From the NCBI RefSeq assembly GCF_902859855.1, contig NZ_CADIKH010000009.1, positions 124,001 to 188,000 on the forward strand: a stretch of 64,000 nt of DNA, read 5' to 3'. A model generated the notes under the pieces. That model was not told where the DNA came from. It did not search any database and worked only from the letters and a program-made list of their open reading frames with translations. The position numbers and the translations under genes were made by a program. This stretch comes from Paraburkholderia humisilvae. GTDB taxonomy: Bacteria > Pseudomonadota > Gammaproteobacteria > Burkholderiales > Burkholderiaceae. Positions within the stretch are counted from its first letter, which is position 1. Each line of letters begins with the position of its first letter. Below, piece by piece: positions 43,005-52,000 of the stretch.

Positions 43005-43146
43005 TTCCTGGGAAGAACCGTTATACGACGGAGTGTTGGAGAGCTGGTGCAGGAACGAGCAAAGTGACAATTGCCCATGAAGATTGCAGAGATCGGGCAC
43101 TTCAGGGGAAATTGTCCACAGGGATACCAACAGGATCTGTGGATAA
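43005..43146 (+). promoter_or_regulatory. Operator-like site, -10 box and inverted DnaA-box-like repeats
   Basis: TTCC-TGGGA-AGAA (43005-43017) inside the wider palindrome GGTTC...GAACC, then TATACG (43022-43027). Further on, TTGTCCACA (43112-43120) and TGTGGATAA (43138-43146, a perfect DnaA box on the minus strand) face each other 17 bases apart. Confidence 0.4.
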
Positions 43147-43177
43147 TTGTCTGAATTTCAGAGGGAGAGAGTCGGGC

Positions 43178-43663
43178 ATGGACAAGTCCGATGTGTTTCA
43201 ACAGACGTGCGTGGCGGGGCGTGAATTCGAAGGCGTGATCGCGTCGACCAGCGTGCCTTTTATCTGCTGCCGATTAACCGGAGAAGGGGTGCCATTGCAT
43301 CTCGCCGTGCTGGAATGGAGGCCCGCTTCAGCACACGACGCGAGCACGACGGGAAATGGCTGGTGGTTGCTTCGTGGCGAGAACGGACCGGGAATCTTTC
43401 TAGCGAGATTCACCACGGCCGACGCGAATAAGCTGGCGGACGAATTCGGCATTCCGACGGCTGCAGCCGAGCTCGAATCGCCCGCGGTCAGACAGGAGTA
43501 TTTCTTGTCGTCGCCGGCGTGGGAAGGCTTGCGATCCTGGGTTGAGCGGGACATACGTGATGGGCTCCAATCGGACCATTCTGCAGCCAGAGCCGCATGG
43601 TGGTACATGCGGGCGGTGCGCCAGATCGAGGTGCTCCGAAGCCTCGATGCGCAGACTGGATAG
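43178..43663 (+). CDS. Hypothetical protein
   Basis: 161 aa from the ATG at 43178 (GAGGGAGAGAG upstream); the frame is open to 42923. The central part (GNGWWLLRGENGPGIFLARF) is beta-like, the rest helical. Unknown. A GC-rich hairpin, GCCGGCGG-TTTC-CCGCCGGC, follows near 43670. Confidence 0.55.
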   Translation: MDKSDVFQQTCVAGREFEGVIASTSVPFICCRLTGEGVPLHLAVLEWRPASAHDASTTGNGWWLLRGENGPGIFLARFTTADANKLADEFGIPTAAAELESPAVRQEYFLSSPAWEGLRSWVERDIRDGLQSDHSAARAAWWYMRAVRQIEVLRSLDAQTG

Positions 43664-43803
43664 GCTGCAGCCGGCGGTTTCCCGCCGGCGCCGAGAAATT
43701 GCGCCACAATAGATGCCTCGCTGTCTGCTAACCAGGCTGTGAGTAGCGCTCGCGTCCGGCGAGGCCGGGCGGAGTTTCCATACGAGTCTTACGGGAGATC
43801 ACG

Positions 43804-43986
43804 ATGGGAAGCAATCTTGGAATTTACGTGGCGATACTGCTGTGCCTCGCCGCTGTTGCGCGGTATGGCATAAAGAAAGGAAAGAGTAGGCCGGAGGCGG
43901 CGCGGGCGTTCGGTATCCTGGCGACGATGGCTGGGTTGCCGATCGCTGCGCAGGCGATCGGATTGCTGTTCCATCCGTTCGCTTGA
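43804..43986 (+). CDS. Small two-helix membrane protein
   Basis: 60 aa, helices at about 5-20 and 38-57 with a basic loop between. ACGGGAGATCACG before the ATG; a terminator follows. Unknown. Confidence 0.6.
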   Translation: MGSNLGIYVAILLCLAAVARYGIKKGKSRPEAARAFGILATMAGLPIAAQAIGLLFHPFA

Positions 43987-43999
43987 TCGCTGGATTCGA

Positions 44000-44024
44000 A
44001 AGCCGCGCTTGCGCGGCTTTTTGC
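44000..44024 (+). terminator. Rho-independent terminator
   Basis: AAGCCGCG-CTTG-CGCGGCTT and TTTTGC. Confidence 0.75.
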
Positions 44025-44281
44025 TGCCGGCTCCATACCTGGAATTCAGGCCAACGCTCTCGGAAGCGTATTGAAAGATTCGTGGCGCACAGGACAAGGT
44101 ATAGCCTGGCGACGGTCGAGCCTTAGAGATTGGGGACGCGACCTTGAGTGGTTTCGGGGGATGGCCAATCGTTCCGTTTGCTGTGCGATTCGCGCGCAGG
44201 CAGTAAGGAGCGCCGGCCGCGAAGCCTGCCGGCACCGCCCCCCAATCATCAGCCAACCGCGGGCAGCCCACTAACCCATTC
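44025..44281 (+). other. Intergenic, no feature recognised
   Basis: Shadow frames only; no operator or leader. Confidence 0.4.
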
Positions 44282-44440
44282 ATGATTTACAACAAGGGCT
44301 TCCCCGCGTGGCTCGTGGTGCACATCCCCGACGCTGAAGACTTTGACGCTGCCCTGATGACAGCTGCGCGAAACTTCCCATCGAGAAGTTGTCAGGGTAG
44401 AATCAGATTGCTTTTTGAGGTCTTCGGTACCTCCTGGTAG
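44282..44440 (+). CDS. Possible small protein, 52 aa
   Basis: ATG at 44282 opens MIYNKGFPAWLVVHIPDAED with good protein character, but the last third runs through an operator and -10 box, and no ribosome site is visible. It may be a gene remnant. Confidence 0.25.
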   Translation: MIYNKGFPAWLVVHIPDAEDFDAALMTAARNFPSRSCQGRIRLLFEVFGTSW

Positions 44441-44460
44441 CTGGGCCACATCCAGCCATT
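44372..44460 (+). promoter_or_regulatory. Operator-promoter with 5' hairpin, gene 44564
   Basis: AACTTCCCATCGAGAAGTT (44372-44390), with the core TTCC-CATCG-AGAA, then -10 TAGAAT (44398-44403). GGTAGCTGGGCCACATCCAGCC forms the 5' hairpin. Confidence 0.6.
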
Positions 44461-44502
44461 GCTCAAGTCTTGCCCTCGGCAGCTTGCACGCTCATCGGTT
44501 CG

Positions 44503-44563
44503 ACCCTCGGGGACTTTCTCCGTGGGGAGGTAAGTCTTCGATTTTCCTAATCTGGAGGCTTAC
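44503..44563 (+). promoter_or_regulatory. Bistable leader of gene 44564, strong example
   Basis: A GGGGACTT (44509-44516) pairs 8/8 with AAGTCTTC of B. B GTAAGTCTTC (44530-44539) pairs 10/10 with C GGAGGCTTAC (44554-44563), which is the whole ribosome site up to the start codon. The sequence differs from the usual GGGGCA/TGCTTC, yet both pairings are kept. Confidence 0.7.
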
Positions 44564-44818
44564 ATGTTCTATTCCCATATGTTCTACGGTGGTCACGGTC
44601 TAGGCTCGATGGTCGCCGATGCCGTCATCCGCTCGGTGATTTACCACGTGGTTGGCAATGCCATGCGCGGTTGGGGCGGGTATGGCCACGCTTCATCCGG
44701 TTTGATGCTGATCGGCGTCGCGCTGATCGTCCTGGTGCTTGCTCTCGTCGTGTTTCGCTTCCTCGCCAGCGCGCTCAATGCGGTTGGCCGGAGCGTTCGC
44801 GGTGGTAGCCGGTACTAA
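44564..44818 (+). CDS. Small membrane protein
   Basis: 84 aa with a Gly/His/Tyr-rich N-terminus and one strong helix at about 45-70, then a basic tail. Unknown. First gene of a short unit with 44916. Confidence 0.6.
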   Translation: MFYSHMFYGGHGLGSMVADAVIRSVIYHVVGNAMRGWGGYGHASSGLMLIGVALIVLVLALVVFRFLASALNAVGRSVRGGSRY

Positions 44819-44915
44819 TTCTCTGACGCTATTCGCGTCGTGATTCCTCGTAAAGACGTGCTGCCAATGGCTGGTGCTGTTGGTAGTGGGTCATCTTTCT
44901 CAAAAGGAGATTGAT

Positions 44916-45416
44916 ATGAAATCGTTCGCAAAAATTGGTCGCACCGTTCTCGTCACGTTGATGATGCTCCCGCTTTTCGCACATGCTCAGATGTACCGAC
45001 CGCTCGTTCAGTACGGCGAGCCCGTTTCGATGTCGGCATCGACATATAACTCGGGGGACGCATTGCAGAACGGCGGTACCGCTCTGTTCGGGCAGGTTGT
45101 CAACGCTCGTCCGGTGCTGATCGATACGGGTGCCGGTCGCCAGGTAGGCGTGGCCTTAGGGGTCGTCGGCACGTTGCTCGGCATGGGGCATCACAGTCGC
45201 ATGGATCCGCTCATTGGCGGCGCTGTGGGTGCGACCGTTGGCTACGTGGCGGGTAGTGCGATCAGCAAGGTCCGAGGTGTTGAGCTGATCGTCCGTACGC
45301 AAGACAACCGCTTGCTCACCGTCGTTCAGGCGATAGACGACGGCGGCGTGTTCATGGCCGGGCAACCGGTAGCTGTTGTCATGGTCAGTGGTCGTCTGCG
45401 CGTCGAACGCGTATGA
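44916..45416 (+). CDS. Secreted glycine-zipper protein
   Basis: 166 aa. Signal peptide to about residue 24. Residues 73-124 hold GVVGTLLGMGHH and LIGGAVGATVGYVAGSAI, a glycine-zipper hairpin as in SlyB/Pcp-like outer-membrane proteins, but without lipobox. The C-terminal part (ELIVRTQDNRLLTVVQ) is the small beta domain of that family. AAAAGGAGATTGAT before the ATG. Confidence 0.7.
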   Translation: MKSFAKIGRTVLVTLMMLPLFAHAQMYRPLVQYGEPVSMSASTYNSGDALQNGGTALFGQVVNARPVLIDTGAGRQVGVALGVVGTLLGMGHHSRMDPLIGGAVGATVGYVAGSAISKVRGVELIVRTQDNRLLTVVQAIDDGGVFMAGQPVAVVMVSGRLRVERV

Positions 45417-45431
45417 CGCGTAGTAGCAAAA

Positions 45432-45458
45432 AAAGGCGGCCTTCGGGTCGCCTTTTTC
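45432..45458 (+). terminator. Rho-independent terminator
   Basis: AAGGCGGCC-TTCG-GGTCGCCTT and T run. Confidence 0.85.
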
Positions 45459-45551
45459 GTTTTTGGCGCTGGAACGGCGCCGAATCTACGGAGGGTGTTT
45501 GGGCTCAAGCGTATACCCGCCGCGGGCCTCAACATTTCTTTCAGACGCACA

Positions 45552-45557
45552 TATAAT
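45552..45557 (+). promoter_or_regulatory. Possible -10 box
   Basis: TATAAT in an AT-richer stretch 136 bases before gene 45693; the -35 is not obvious. Confidence 0.3.
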
Positions 45558-45692
45558 GACTTTTTATTAATCCGCAGTTGAAGCGTGTTGTGGTTTAAAC
45601 GCTTCCGAAGAATATAGATGCAGACAATTATCGGAATTTCTGGCGAAGAAGCGTCCATGGAACCAGTTGCCCGCACGTGGGGGGCTTGATCC

Positions 45693-45953
45693 GTGAACGT
45701 AACAATCAAGCTACCCAAAGGGTGGTCGATGCGCTCAAATACAGCGTACGGAGTGGTCATCGATGCACCGCACGGAAGCGTGACAGTTGACGTCGGCATG
45801 CGCAACTTTACGCTGGGCGAGCAACACGTGATGCGATATGGCACCTATGCCCGACGTGGTTGGCGTGACCGGCTTTACCGGGATGCGATCAAGTCGCTCG
45901 TCAAGCTCGGGAAGGACCTCGAGGAGCGCAAGAGCGCCGCGACCGGTTCGTGA
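45693..45953 (+). CDS. Small hypothetical protein
   Basis: 86 aa, GTG start with GGGGGG upstream. Beta-rich first half (GVVIDAPHGSVTVDVGM), basic helical second half. Unknown. Confidence 0.5.
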   Translation: MNVTIKLPKGWSMRSNTAYGVVIDAPHGSVTVDVGMRNFTLGEQHVMRYGTYARRGWRDRLYRDAIKSLVKLGKDLEERKSAATGS

Positions 45954-45990
45954 CGGCCCGGATGGGCACCGTACTTTGCGGGCCTACTAC

Positions 45991-46090
45991 TTCCCAACAG
46001 GAATCACGGCGAGTAATATAAAGACATCGCTTTACCCTGATGTCCCATGACCTTTGCGTCTGGGCGTCCGGCAGCTGGGCCGTATCTAGC
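45991..46090 (+). promoter_or_regulatory. Operator-promoter with 5' hairpin, gene 46287
   Basis: TTCC-CAACA-GGAA (45991-46003), 10 bp, -10 TAATAT (46014-46019), and GGCAGCTGGGCCGTATCTAGCC as the 5' hairpin. Confidence 0.6.
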
Positions 46091-46220
46091 CACTTGGCAG
46101 TTGCAACGTGATTTCCTTTTTTTGGAGCACGTGAATTCTGTCTGCTTCACGCGTCGATATCTGATCGCTTTTTGGCGGTCGTTATCAGTTCTCTACACCG
46201 TTCGGTGTTCTTTCCTTTGT

Positions 46221-46286
46221 CACCCTTGGGGCGCTACTTCTCCCCCTTGGGAGGCGTGGTTGCTCCAAATTTCCCTGGAGAACCAC
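46221..46286 (+). promoter_or_regulatory. Bistable leader of gene 46287
   Basis: A TTGGGGC (46226-46232) pairs 7/7 with GCTCCAA. B GTGGTTGCTCC (46256-46266) pairs with C GGAGAACCAC (46277-46286) by 10 bp with one bulged G; C abuts the ATG. Confidence 0.65.
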
Positions 46287-46808
46287 ATGTTTCAAAAATT
46301 CCTCCGCACTCGTCTCGTCGCCGTTGTCGCCCGTCAGGCGATCGACTCGAACGAAAAGCGCGTCTGGTTGATGACGTCCAGTGGCTCTCCTTATGGAAGC
46401 CACAACTTTGTCAGTTCGAAAGAGCCGACGGAGATCCTTGTGAGCTGGACTCTGGTATCGAAGCACGATTCGGACATTGTCCGTCGTCTGCAGGTATTCC
46501 AGACCACGATCAAGGGCGCATCGGCCGTGATCTTCGTGGATTCCCACGAGGATCACAAACTTCCCCGTCGTTCCTGGCTCAGCGCTATCGGCATCACGTC
46601 GGACCCCACGTTCTCCGCCAAAACGAAGATCGCGGTCGCGTCGACCAATGTTGAAACGCTTTATCAGGACCCGGTGAACGAAGCGCGCAAGCGTCTTCTG
46701 GATCTGGTCGAAACGGGAAGGTGGGTGTCGACGACGCCGTTGCCCAAGTCGGATCCGAGCTTCAAGCGGTTTCTGATGAAGGTCACGTCGCTCGCGACCC
46801 ATCGATGA
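46287..46808 (+). CDS. Hypothetical protein
   Basis: 173 aa. Basic N-terminal helix, then a mixed domain (VSWTLVSKHDSDIVRRLQVF). No family recognised. First of four consecutive leader-controlled genes (46287, 46879, 47193, 47801), with 48416 behind. Confidence 0.65.
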   Translation: MFQKFLRTRLVAVVARQAIDSNEKRVWLMTSSGSPYGSHNFVSSKEPTEILVSWTLVSKHDSDIVRRLQVFQTTIKGASAVIFVDSHEDHKLPRRSWLSAIGITSDPTFSAKTKIAVASTNVETLYQDPVNEARKRLLDLVETGRWVSTTPLPKSDPSFKRFLMKVTSLATHR

Positions 46809-46814
46809 TTCTCG

Positions 46815-46878
46815 CATCGGGGTATCTCTGTTCCGTGCGGGATAGCGGTACTCCAATCATCTTGACAGGGGTACTACC
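46815..46878 (+). promoter_or_regulatory. Bistable leader of gene 46879
   Basis: A GGGGTATC (46819-46826) pairs 8/8 with B GGTACTCC (46847-46854). B pairs 8/8 with C GGGGTACT (46868-46875), the ribosome site. A and C nearly share one sequence. Confidence 0.65.
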
Positions 46879-47103
46879 ATGCCAAGCATTGGTAACGTGA
46901 CAGTCAAATCTCACGTGATTTCGGAAACGGACATCCGTCGTGTTTATCGATTAAATCATTGCTTGCTGACGGACGTGAAGTTCGAAGGTAAGTGGATGAC
47001 AGTGTCGGTGAAACCGCTACGCGAGTTCTTGACCGAAGGGGGGCGAACCGGCGCCGTAGAGGCAGTCTCTCTCAGCAAGCCTCGCCGCACCATAATTGCG
47101 TAG
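46879..47103 (+). CDS. Small hypothetical protein
   Basis: 74 aa, basic, probably beta then helical. CAGGGGTACTACC before the ATG. Unknown. Confidence 0.55.
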   Translation: MPSIGNVTVKSHVISETDIRRVYRLNHCLLTDVKFEGKWMTVSVKPLREFLTEGGRTGAVEAVSLSKPRRTIIA

Positions 47104-47130
47104 TTCAAACGCGTATAGATCGTTTTTCCC

Positions 47131-47192
47131 AACCGGGGCACCCTACTCCGGAAGGGGTCGTGGTGCTCCAACTCTCTGTACAGGAGCCTCAC
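47131..47192 (+). promoter_or_regulatory. Bistable leader of gene 47193
   Basis: A GGGGCACC (47135-47142) pairs 8/8 with GGTGCTCC. B GTGGTGCTCC (47160-47169) pairs 9/10 with C GGAGCCTCAC (47183-47192). P1 is CCGG...CCGG. Confidence 0.65.
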
Positions 47193-47699
47193 ATGAATGC
47201 GTATCAACTCGTTGCACACCGTGAAACCAGCGGCTGGAATTCGAGTCTGGACGATGTCAACGGCATCAATCTTTTCGGCATGCGTCCTGTGGAGGTTGCA
47301 GCGCAGGCCGGCAATGTGAAGGAGTTCCGGGAGATCATGTCCCATCCGGAATTTGATCCGACAGGTGCGCGTGTTCGCTATTTCTCCTGCTTGCTCCGCG
47401 ATTATCGGGGTGAGCCAGAGGATGTCGTGGCGTACAACCAGTTGCGTCCGCTGGTGGAAACGGTTGAGCAAATGGCTGTCGTCAAGGTCGAAGCGTTGAA
47501 TGGCTTCAAGGCCGAACAGCGGGTATCGGCTCAAGACGTGGAAGCCAGTCCGCCGCAGATGTACGCTGGGACGGTCTTGTCCGTCTGGAGCGATGCTACG
47601 GCCGACGTAAAGTGGGATTACAACCTCAACTTTGCTGCGGAACGTCATCTCGTCAGAAACGGGCGCGTCGAGCTTCATCACCTTCGTCGTATGTCGTAG
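47193..47699 (+). CDS. Hypothetical protein with ankyrin-like helix pair
   Basis: 168 aa. GMRPVEVAAQAGNVKEFREI (about 29-48) resembles one ankyrin repeat. The rest is unassigned. Start set by CAGGAGCCTCAC. Confidence 0.6.
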   Translation: MNAYQLVAHRETSGWNSSLDDVNGINLFGMRPVEVAAQAGNVKEFREIMSHPEFDPTGARVRYFSCLLRDYRGEPEDVVAYNQLRPLVETVEQMAVVKVEALNGFKAEQRVSAQDVEASPPQMYAGTVLSVWSDATADVKWDYNLNFAAERHLVRNGRVELHHLRRMS

Positions 47700-47734
47700 G
47701 TGCGAAGTGGCTGTGAGAAAGTTCTAAACATTTC

Positions 47735-47800
47735 CCGACCGGGGCATCACTGTCCCCGAACGGGGTGGTGATGCTCCAATCAACTCAATGGAGTATTGCC
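47735..47800 (+). promoter_or_regulatory. Bistable leader of gene 47801
   Basis: A GGGGCATCAC (47741-47750) pairs 10/10 with B GTGATGCTCC (47768-47777). B pairs 10/10, with wobbles, with C GGAGTATTGC (47790-47799). P1 is CGGGG...CCCCG around A. Confidence 0.7.
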
Positions 47801-48244
47801 ATGTTTCGTCAATTCGCTCGCGGCTTCGTTGTTGCTCGCTTGTTCAAGTTCGCGGCAATGTTCGATCGTCGCTCCTTGTCGTTTGTTCGCCGCGTCGCTT
47901 CGTGGAATCTGCTGTACTCAGCAGGTCTTACGGCGTTGGTCGGTGGCATTGTCGTCCTGTACGGCTGTGCCTACGAGGCCAGCGCGCAGGTCCATCTGCT
48001 TCAAGGCAGTGGTCGCGCAGCGCTCGACGCATATCTCGCGCAGGTGTCCGCACATCAGCTGTCCTTCGGGGCATTCCTGGTGGAGTCGGTTACCGGTCGT
48101 TGCTATGCGATCAGCGCAGCTGTCCAGGGTCTTGGTTTCTGGATGGTATTCGGCATTGCACCGGTCGTCGCCAGCCTCGTACTGCTCGCGCGTTTCGAGG
48201 TGCGAATGACGCAGCGTTCTGTTGCGAAGGCAGTTCGCGCGTAG
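47801..48244 (+). CDS. Two-pass membrane protein
   Basis: 147 aa. Basic amphipathic N-terminus, helices at 37-57 and 110-131 with an outer loop between, basic tail. Unknown. Confidence 0.65.
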   Translation: MFRQFARGFVVARLFKFAAMFDRRSLSFVRRVASWNLLYSAGLTALVGGIVVLYGCAYEASAQVHLLQGSGRAALDAYLAQVSAHQLSFGAFLVESVTGRCYAISAAVQGLGFWMVFGIAPVVASLVLLARFEVRMTQRSVAKAVRA

Positions 48245-48274
48245 CCGATTTCGGGTGCGCGCTCACGTGCCAGA

Positions 48275-48309
48275 AGAAGACGCCCCGCAAGGGGTGTCTT
48301 CACTCTCCC
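48275..48309 (+). terminator. Hairpin, possible terminator
   Basis: AAGACGCCCC-GCAA-GGGGTGTCTT followed by CACTCTC. The T content is low. Confidence 0.4.
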
Positions 48310-48344
48310 GAAGCTGCTGCAAAGCAGGTTCGAGAAATCGATCA

Positions 48345-48415
48345 CTTGCCCACCAACGCGGGAATCCACTTCCACGCGGGAGTGACATGTCTCGCATTTC
48401 TGCAGGAGATGAACC
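48345..48415 (+). promoter_or_regulatory. Leader of gene 48416, weak match
   Basis: CACTTCC-ACGC-GGGAGTG is a hairpin, and CATGTCTC can pair about 6 bp with GAGATG of the ribosome site. The A segment is unclear. Confidence 0.35.
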
Positions 48416-48694
48416 ATGTCTCAAAAACACGTTGAAGATTTGTCGGGTTTTCCGGTGAAACCAGCTAACAACTGGCAACTCGCCCGGCAAAAAGGCGTGC
48501 CCGTTGGGCCGCGGGATGTGGTGGGGCGATGCCTCGCTTTTGGTGAAGGGGGCCAATCGACGACCATCGTCACTTACGACCCTAAGTCACGCCGCGTCCG
48601 AACAAAATCCGGAACCGTCTATCAACTCCTCCAGCCACGCATCACGTGCGCGGTTGCGCAACGCGGGTTGCTGATGGAGGTGGGTTTCGATTGA
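48416..48694 (+). CDS. Small hypothetical protein
   Basis: 92 aa, basic, beta-rich in the second half (TIVTYDPKSRRVRTKSGTVY). CAGGAGATGAACC before the ATG. Unknown. Last plus-strand gene before the convergent operon. Confidence 0.6.
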   Translation: MSQKHVEDLSGFPVKPANNWQLARQKGVPVGPRDVVGRCLAFGEGGQSTTIVTYDPKSRRVRTKSGTVYQLLQPRITCAVAQRGLLMEVGFD

Positions 48695-48785
48695 CCGACA
48701 GACCGCTGCTTTCACTCGGAAGCGCAAGCGGTTTCTGGGGGGGCAATCGTTGCCTTGAGTCTGCATGCAGGCTCCTTCCCTTGTA

Positions 48786-48831
48786 AAAAAACAGCCCCGG
48801 TGATCTTCGATCTCCGGGGCTGTTTTTTACT
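48786..48831. terminator. Bidirectional Rho-independent terminator
   Basis: AAAAAACAGCCCCGG and CCGGGGCTGTTTTTT flank a loop; serves both 48416 (+) and the operon ending at 48838 (-). Confidence 0.9.
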
Positions 48832-48837
48832 ACCTTA

Positions 48838-49092
48838 CTACTGCGTGGACTTCTGTCGGTGAAGCTCTGTTACCACTGCACCGGATATCCGCCAACCCTC
48901 AAACTCATTTTCACTGAGTCGGTGAACCATCCGGTCGAGAACCACGCGGGTTACCTCCCCCTTGTCGTTCGTGAACCGCCCGAGTATTCCGGCGATGACC
49001 GGCTGGGACTGTCCTGACCGACGGATGACGACGGAGTCCGATCCCACGGACACTGCCGGCAAAACCGGCCTAAGCCGCGATACGTTGACCAT
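48838..49092 (-). CDS. Small hypothetical protein
   Basis: 84 aa. CAGGAGACCTCGA precedes the ATG at 49092, inside the end of the helicase gene (23-base overlap), so it is coupled. Beta-rich (ILGRFTNDKGEVTRVVLDR). Unknown; last gene of the minus operon. Confidence 0.6.
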   Translation of the reverse strand: MVNVSRLRPVLPAVSVGSDSVVIRRSGQSQPVIAGILGRFTNDKGEVTRVVLDRMVHRLSENEFEGWRISGAVVTELHRQKSTQ

Positions 49093-52000
49093 TCGAGGTC
49101 TCCTGTTCAAGATACTTTCTAAGGTCGTAGCTGTGAACGCCCATTAGCTTCGACAACTCTTGGCAGAAACGCCGGAAAATGACGTCCAGATGCAGGAACT
49201 CCTCGTCGGAGGTCGTCGGCGTGCCCCAATCGAAGCCAGCGTTGAAGCTGTCGGCCTTGAACGAGACAACCTGTTGCATATAGGTGTCGATCGAGTGTTC
49301 CGTGATGACGTGATGCGCCTGCACGTCCCACTCGTTATCTCCGCGCAACGCACGCGCGATCGCCTGACTCTCCTTGCGGGCAGACCAACTCTTATCGGCC
49401 AGCAAGACATCGCTGCACTGGGGTATGTTTGTGCCCTCGCCAATGCTGCCGTACGTCACCAACGCGACCGGCACATCACCCTGACGGTACTTCGATTCGA
49501 ACTCGGCGTTTCGACGTTTGATCGTCTTGCCGCCGTGAATCACGACCGAATCAATATCCCGTTTGGCCAGCTGCCGGGCGACGAGCTCCGCACTACCGGG
49601 ATACCCGGTGAACATCAGCGGGCGCCGGCCGGCCTGAACCAACTCCTCGAGTTTGTCGATGCAGAACCGTTGCTTGCGCGTCAGCTCGGCATAGACCTTG
49701 GCAGCCTTTGGATGCTGCGGGAAGTTATTCGCGATCTCCACGGCCTTGATACGCGCGAGGATCGTCACGAGGTTGTTCCGTTTGCCTTCATCCAGGCCCG
49801 CCATGTACCAGCTCGAGAAGTCCTCCGACACGACCAGGTAGTGCAGCAGGTGGCTCATGTCGAACTCGATCAAATGCTGGACATGTGTCGGCTCGGGAAT
49901 CGTGACGCACGAAGCGACGTCCGGTTCCTTGGGCACACGGCGCTTGATCCACGGAGCGAGCATCTGGCGGTACTCGGCCAGATTAGCGATCCGGGGCACC
50001 TCACGCTTCGCGCCTTTCAACTCGTCTTCGAATTCCCTGGTTACCCAGACGAAATCGCAGAACGTATTGAGGACACGGTCAATTCCACGCTCAGCCAGCG
50101 CCATTGAATGACGCAACCCGGGGTCGAGATAGCAGCGGCGATATCCGTAAGGCTGGGCTGCCGTACCGTCGCCGCCAGCAAATGCCAGAAGTGCGTGGCA
50201 GTCACGCGGGTAATTGCCGGCGGGCGTTCCCGTGAGCGGGAAACGTCGCCTTGCCGATACCTGCCAGACCGCGCTCGACTGCTCCGTATCGATGTTCCCG
50301 AGGAAATGCGCCTCATCGGGAATAATCGTGCCGATCCGGCGCCGCAGCTTCTTTGCGTACGTGATGCGCGGATGCGCGCTCGACAGCGGCCCCTTGAGAC
50401 GATCGACCGAAATGATGTTCACCGTGCGCAGCGACTGCAACTGCTCTGGCGACTCGATAACCTGCCAGATGGCGGAATCGAGCTTGATCTTTGCAATCTC
50501 GATCAGCATCTCGTCGACGAGCGCCGACTTCAGCACGATCAGCGCATGCTTGCCGCCAAGAAGAAGGGCGATCGCAAGTGCTGCACGCGCCTTGCCCAGC
50601 GCCATCGACCAAGCCACGACGCCGGCACGCTTGATTGCGAGCTCGACGAGGTCATCGATCTGGTAGCCGCGGTTCAGCCACTTGTCGAGCCCGAGTTCCT
50701 GGATCCTGCGGCGCCATGCTGCTGCAAGGCCTGGGAACCTGATGGCGAGGCCGGAATAGACCTCTTTCCACTCACTCTCGGCCTCCGGCTGCTGCTTCAG
50801 GTCGAATCGCGCGAGGATGTCTTCATACGGCAGGTTGAAGGACTTCCCGTTGTGCTCGAACTGATAGCGGCCATGTTCGACTTCAGTGAAGGTGACTGCG
50901 GTTCCGGCCTTGATGACCGGAGACCCCCAGCGAGCCGGATCGATCAGATGATCCTTTTTCGCCGTGCCCGCCGTGGCCGATCCCTTGCCGCGTCCCACTC
51001 CGGGCATCAGAACGGTGTGGCGGAATGGCTCCTTCAGCCGGGCGGTAACCCGGATCTGGCGCCGCAGATAGCCCATCAACCCAGCCTCGACGTGCGGGGT
51101 TCCGCCGGCGCGACCGATGTCCAGAATCAAAGCCCAGAAGCTGGCCATAGGATCAGGCTGCGCCAGATGAATCTGCAGATCGAGGGCTCCTTGGCCCACG
51201 TATTCGACACCCTTGGGATAGCGGTGTTCGGCGTGAGGGCGGTGCGCTCCGATCCTGTCCCTGTAGATCGCATTCTGAACCATTGCTTCCGTAAGGCCGC
51301 ACTGGAACTTGAAGCGGATCCACCGGCCGTCATGGCACACCCGGACGGTCGAGTCTCCCGTGACCGGCCGGATAATGGCAGGCTCGGATTCCTCGGCAGA
51401 CAGGTGCGCAAGCATCGGCTGGCGGCGCGTTGCGAGCGTCAGGTCCGGCGTCGCAACCGGTTCCTCCAGCTTGTATATACGCTGGCGGACCGGAGCAACG
51501 TTGCGGAGCGCGACATCGAACACGGCAACACTGACCCGGACCGTGGCGTTCTCCTCACGGAAAACGTCAAGCGGCATGTCGTACAAGGAGACGAGACGTT
51601 TGAACGGATGCGATTCTTTCTCGCACGCGGTCATGTACACCTCGTCGGCGAGGGTCGTCGGCAGAATCGCGACCACCCATTTTGCTGCATCCAGAGCCTG
51701 GTACAGGGCATACGCATCGCTGCGTGCACTCGTGTTCGGCCCGAACCTTCCGTATGCTGTGCATTCGTACGGCGCGAGCAGGGCGCTCTGCAGATTGATG
51801 GAGAACGGCGGGTTGGCGATACAGAAGTCGAAATGCCGCGGCCGCACATTTTCCATGCCGGTATGGATGAACTCGTACGTGAAGCCCGCGTTCATCGCTG
51901 CCTGACTGAGTGAAGCGATACAGCCTTCGTCGACGTCCACCCCGTAGAGCGAGTGGATATCGGGGGTAGCCCAGTGCAGAAGCCGGCCACTGCCTACGCT

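Noticed and set aside
49160..50107. 315-codon plus-strand open frame
   Set aside because: Antisense to the helicase C-terminal domain; shadow.
50108..51913. 601-codon plus-strand open frame
   Set aside because: It lies entirely antisense to the methyltransferase-helicase gene, whose motifs are unambiguous; composition (Arg-rich, no domain) is that of a shadow frame in GC-rich DNA.
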